Positions 32,449 to 33,713 of a DNA stretch of 33,713 nucleotides are shown here, in pieces. The first letter of the stretch is position 1. Every line of letters starts with the position of its first letter. The DNA comes from CAVUAN01 sp963739435 (GTDB lineage Bacteria > Acidobacteriota > Thermoanaerobaculia > UBA5066 > Gp7-AA6): contig CAVUAN010000003.1 in assembly GCA_963739435.1 (NCBI GenBank), forward strand, positions 1 to 33,713, written 5' to 3'. A model generated the notes under the pieces. It worked only from the letters and a program-made list of their open reading frames with translations. It did no database searches and had not been told where the DNA came from. The position numbers and the translations under genes were made by a program.

Positions 32449-33402
32449 TTCATCGACTTTACAATCTGTCTGGCTGTCTCCGAGTCCTTGCCGGCGGGGT
32501 CGAGCTCGATGGACTTCTGAAGGTCGGCTTTGGCTTCAGCCGTCCGCTTGGCCTGGTAGCGCTCGAGGCCGCGGTAGTAATAGGCCTGCGCGTAGTCGGG
32601 TTTCTTCGCGATGGCCCGGGTGAATGCGTCGTCGGCCTCCGCGAGCCTTTTGGTGTTGTAGAGGAGGATCCCCATGTTCAGGTACGGCTCGGGCGAGCTG
32701 ATGCTCCCTTCGGGCACCTTGGCCAGGGCTTCCTGGCCCGCCTCGAGGTGGCCTTTCTGGAGCTCGAGCTCGGAGATCATGAGCCAGGCGGTCGTGCTGT
32801 TCGGGTCGACTGGGTCAGCTTGCGCGCGAACTCGAGTGCCTGGTCCGGCTTGTTGTCGAAGTAGTAGTTGAGGGCGAGATTCGAGAGCAGCGACGCGTTG
32901 TCGGGCAGCTCCGCGAGGGCCTTCAGGTAGTTCTCCTCCGCCTCGCTGTAGTTCTTTGCCTTCGAGGCCGCATTGCCCTTTTCGATCGCCTCGGCGGCCG
33001 CCTTGGAAGCGTCTTGCCGCCGACCTGGACCTCCGTGCGGGGAGCTTCCCGGGGGGCTTCCGGCTCGAGCGAAAGGTTGACAGGCTGGTTGCGGCCACCC
33101 TCGGATACCGCCAGGGAGATCTTTTTCGCCTGGAACCCGGGAGCGGAAACGTCAACCTGCCAGCTGCCTCCCGTGAGGCCGAGCACCGACCACTGGCCCT
33201 TCTTGTCGGTTTTCACGTCCGGTCCGCTGCCCTGAAAGCGCAACGCAACGGTGGCCCCGGCGATCGGTTCGCCCTTCCCGTTCGTCACGGTTCCCTCCAG
33301 ACGGCCCTTGCCCTGGTGCCAATCCTGGCCCCTGGCGATGCCTCCAGAGAGAGAGGCGGTCATCCAGAGGGCCGCCACGATTCCGAGCCCTTTCACGCGC
33401 AT
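32445..33402 (-). CDS. Exported carboxypeptidase-regulatory-like domain plus TPR protein, frame-disrupted
   Basis: Exported protein of about 318 residues. A signal peptide (GLGIVAALWMTASLSGGIA) precedes a carboxypeptidase regulatory-like (Ig-like) domain (GRLEGTVTNGKGEPIAGATV, DVKTDKKGQWSVLGLTGGSW). A linker leads to TPR repeats (YSEAEENYLKALAELPDNAS, YLNMGILLYNTKRLAEADDA, KKPDYAQAYYYRGLERYQAK), ending QIVKSMK. Frame changes occur near 33015 and 32815. ATG 33402 has AAGGAGG at 7-bp spacing, partly within a hairpin loop. Its TGA overlaps the next gene's ATG. It is first in a five-gene operon of envelope proteins. Confidence 0.82.
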
Positions 33403-33403
33403 T

Positions 33404-33436
33404 CTGTGGCCTCCTTTTCTGTCTTTCCAGCCACAG
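33404..33436 (-). promoter_or_regulatory. Hairpin enclosing the Shine-Dalgarno of the 33402 gene
   Basis: On the minus strand CTGTGGC (33436-33430) and GCCACAG (33410-33404) form a perfect 7-bp stem with a 19-nt loop that contains most of AAGGAGG. The start ATG follows two bases after the stem. Such a structure could tune translation of the first gene of the operon; this is inference from the sequence. Confidence 0.4.
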
Positions 33437-33438
33437 TC

Positions 33439-33475
33439 AAAAAACAGAATCCCCGCCGGGAAAATCCCGGCGGGG
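33439..33475 (-). terminator. Rho-independent terminator after the TonB-dependent receptor
   Basis: CCCCGCCGGGA (33451-33461) and TCCCGGCGGGG (33465-33475) form an 11-bp perfect stem with an AAA loop on the plus strand (TTT on the minus strand). On the minus strand it is followed by ATTCTGTTTTTTG. It lies 25 bp after the receptor stop and about 37 bp before the next ATG, so it ends or attenuates receptor transcripts before the operon. Confidence 0.8.
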
Positions 33476-33500
33476 ACGAAACCGGACCTCGCCCGGGGAG

Positions 33501-33713
33501 TCAGAAGCTCACGCGAGCGCCGAAAGAGAAGACTCTCGGATTCTGCTGGTTGTCGGCGGAACCCGCAACGCCAGGCGATGCTGCTGTACCTGTCGCGTCC
33601 GATTCGCGGAAGAGGATCGTCTTGGTATTGAACGCATTGAACATGTTGATCGACAGTGTCATGTCAGCCGTACCGCCGATCGGGATGACCTTCTGGATCG
33701 ACATGTCCAGCTC
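33501..33713 (-). CDS. C-terminus of a TonB-dependent receptor-like outer-membrane protein, partial
   Basis: Only the last 70 codons are inside the window; the gene continues past 33713. The segment ELDMSIQKVIPIGGTADMTL, then SINMFNAFNTKTILFRE and the end FSFGARVSF, fits the last beta-strands of a carboxypeptidase-regulatory/TonB-dependent receptor (OmpA-like barrel end in Acidobacteria), with a terminal Phe as the outer-membrane insertion signal. It is separated from the downstream operon by a terminator. Confidence 0.75.
   Translation of the reverse strand, partial: ELDMSIQKVIPIGGTADMTLSINMFNAFNTKTILFRESDATGTAASPGVAGSADNQQNPRVFSFGARVSF

Noticed and set aside
33472..33480. A further GGGGACGAA copy of the LytTR-type half-site near the TonB receptor end
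   Set aside because: There is no partner repeat 21 bp away on either side, and it overlaps the terminator stem, so it is most likely chance.

Overview
The window looks like chromosome of a high-GC, diderm bacterium, most likely an Acidobacteriota (Thermoanaerobaculia-like). This rests on the combination of gene families: an Acidobacteria-style VWFA-related exported protein, a PadR regulator followed by a duplicated FtsX/MacB orphan permease, alkaline-phosphatase-superfamily (sulfatase-like) lipoproteins fused to TPRs, a carboxypeptidase-regulatory-domain/TPR protein, a TonB-dependent receptor end, and a TamB/BamA-type outer-membrane assembly pair. I see no tRNA, rRNA, CRISPR array or intact insertion sequence. 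No gene-free stretch exceeds about 180 bases.

Layout. (1) 1-8733, plus strand: end of TlyA rRNA methyltransferase, NAD kinase (ATGA overlap), a small inverted-repeat region, then TamB and a BamA/TamA-family barrel protein. (2) 8730-11565, minus strand: BNR-repeat protein, MoaD/ThiS-like protein and family 2 glycosyltransferase. (3) 11632-15854: exported D-aminoacylase-like amidohydrolase (+), convergent CoaE and an exported amidohydrolase (-), then a small LTxxQ periplasmic protein (+). (4) 15914-23008, a signalling block: a Reg_prop/Y_Y_Y/LytS-type histidine kinase (-), a divergent PadR plus permease pair (+), and a LytTR response regulator (+). (5) 23165-24979: a large secreted repeat protein. 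(6) 24995-33713, minus strand: a tightly packed operon of TPR-rich envelope proteins (carboxypeptidase-regulatory/TPR protein, two sulfatase-fold TPR lipoproteins, VWFA protein, TPR/peptidase-MA protein) downstream of a TonB-dependent receptor.

Two observations stand out. First, near-identical direct repeats (TTCGTCC-type, 21-bp period, the geometry of LytTR-family sites) lie both upstream of the kinase and upstream of the LytTR regulator. They tie the two separated genes into one probable two-component system around the PadR/permease module. Second, the minus-strand operon at 25.0-33.4 kb has translationally coupled junctions (ATGA, GTGA, 2-bp and 9-bp gaps) and joins two phosphatase-superfamily lipoproteins with Thr at the nucleophile position to VWFA, metalloprotease and TPR partners. 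It is a candidate undescribed envelope system.

Caveat: many genes are broken by frame changes, clustered at 0-11 kb and 27.7-33.4 kb, while 11.6-27.7 kb is nearly clean. Protein homology continues across each break, so I treat these as probable assembly or sequencing indels and annotate the genes as single CDSs. Exact frames in those genes are approximate.
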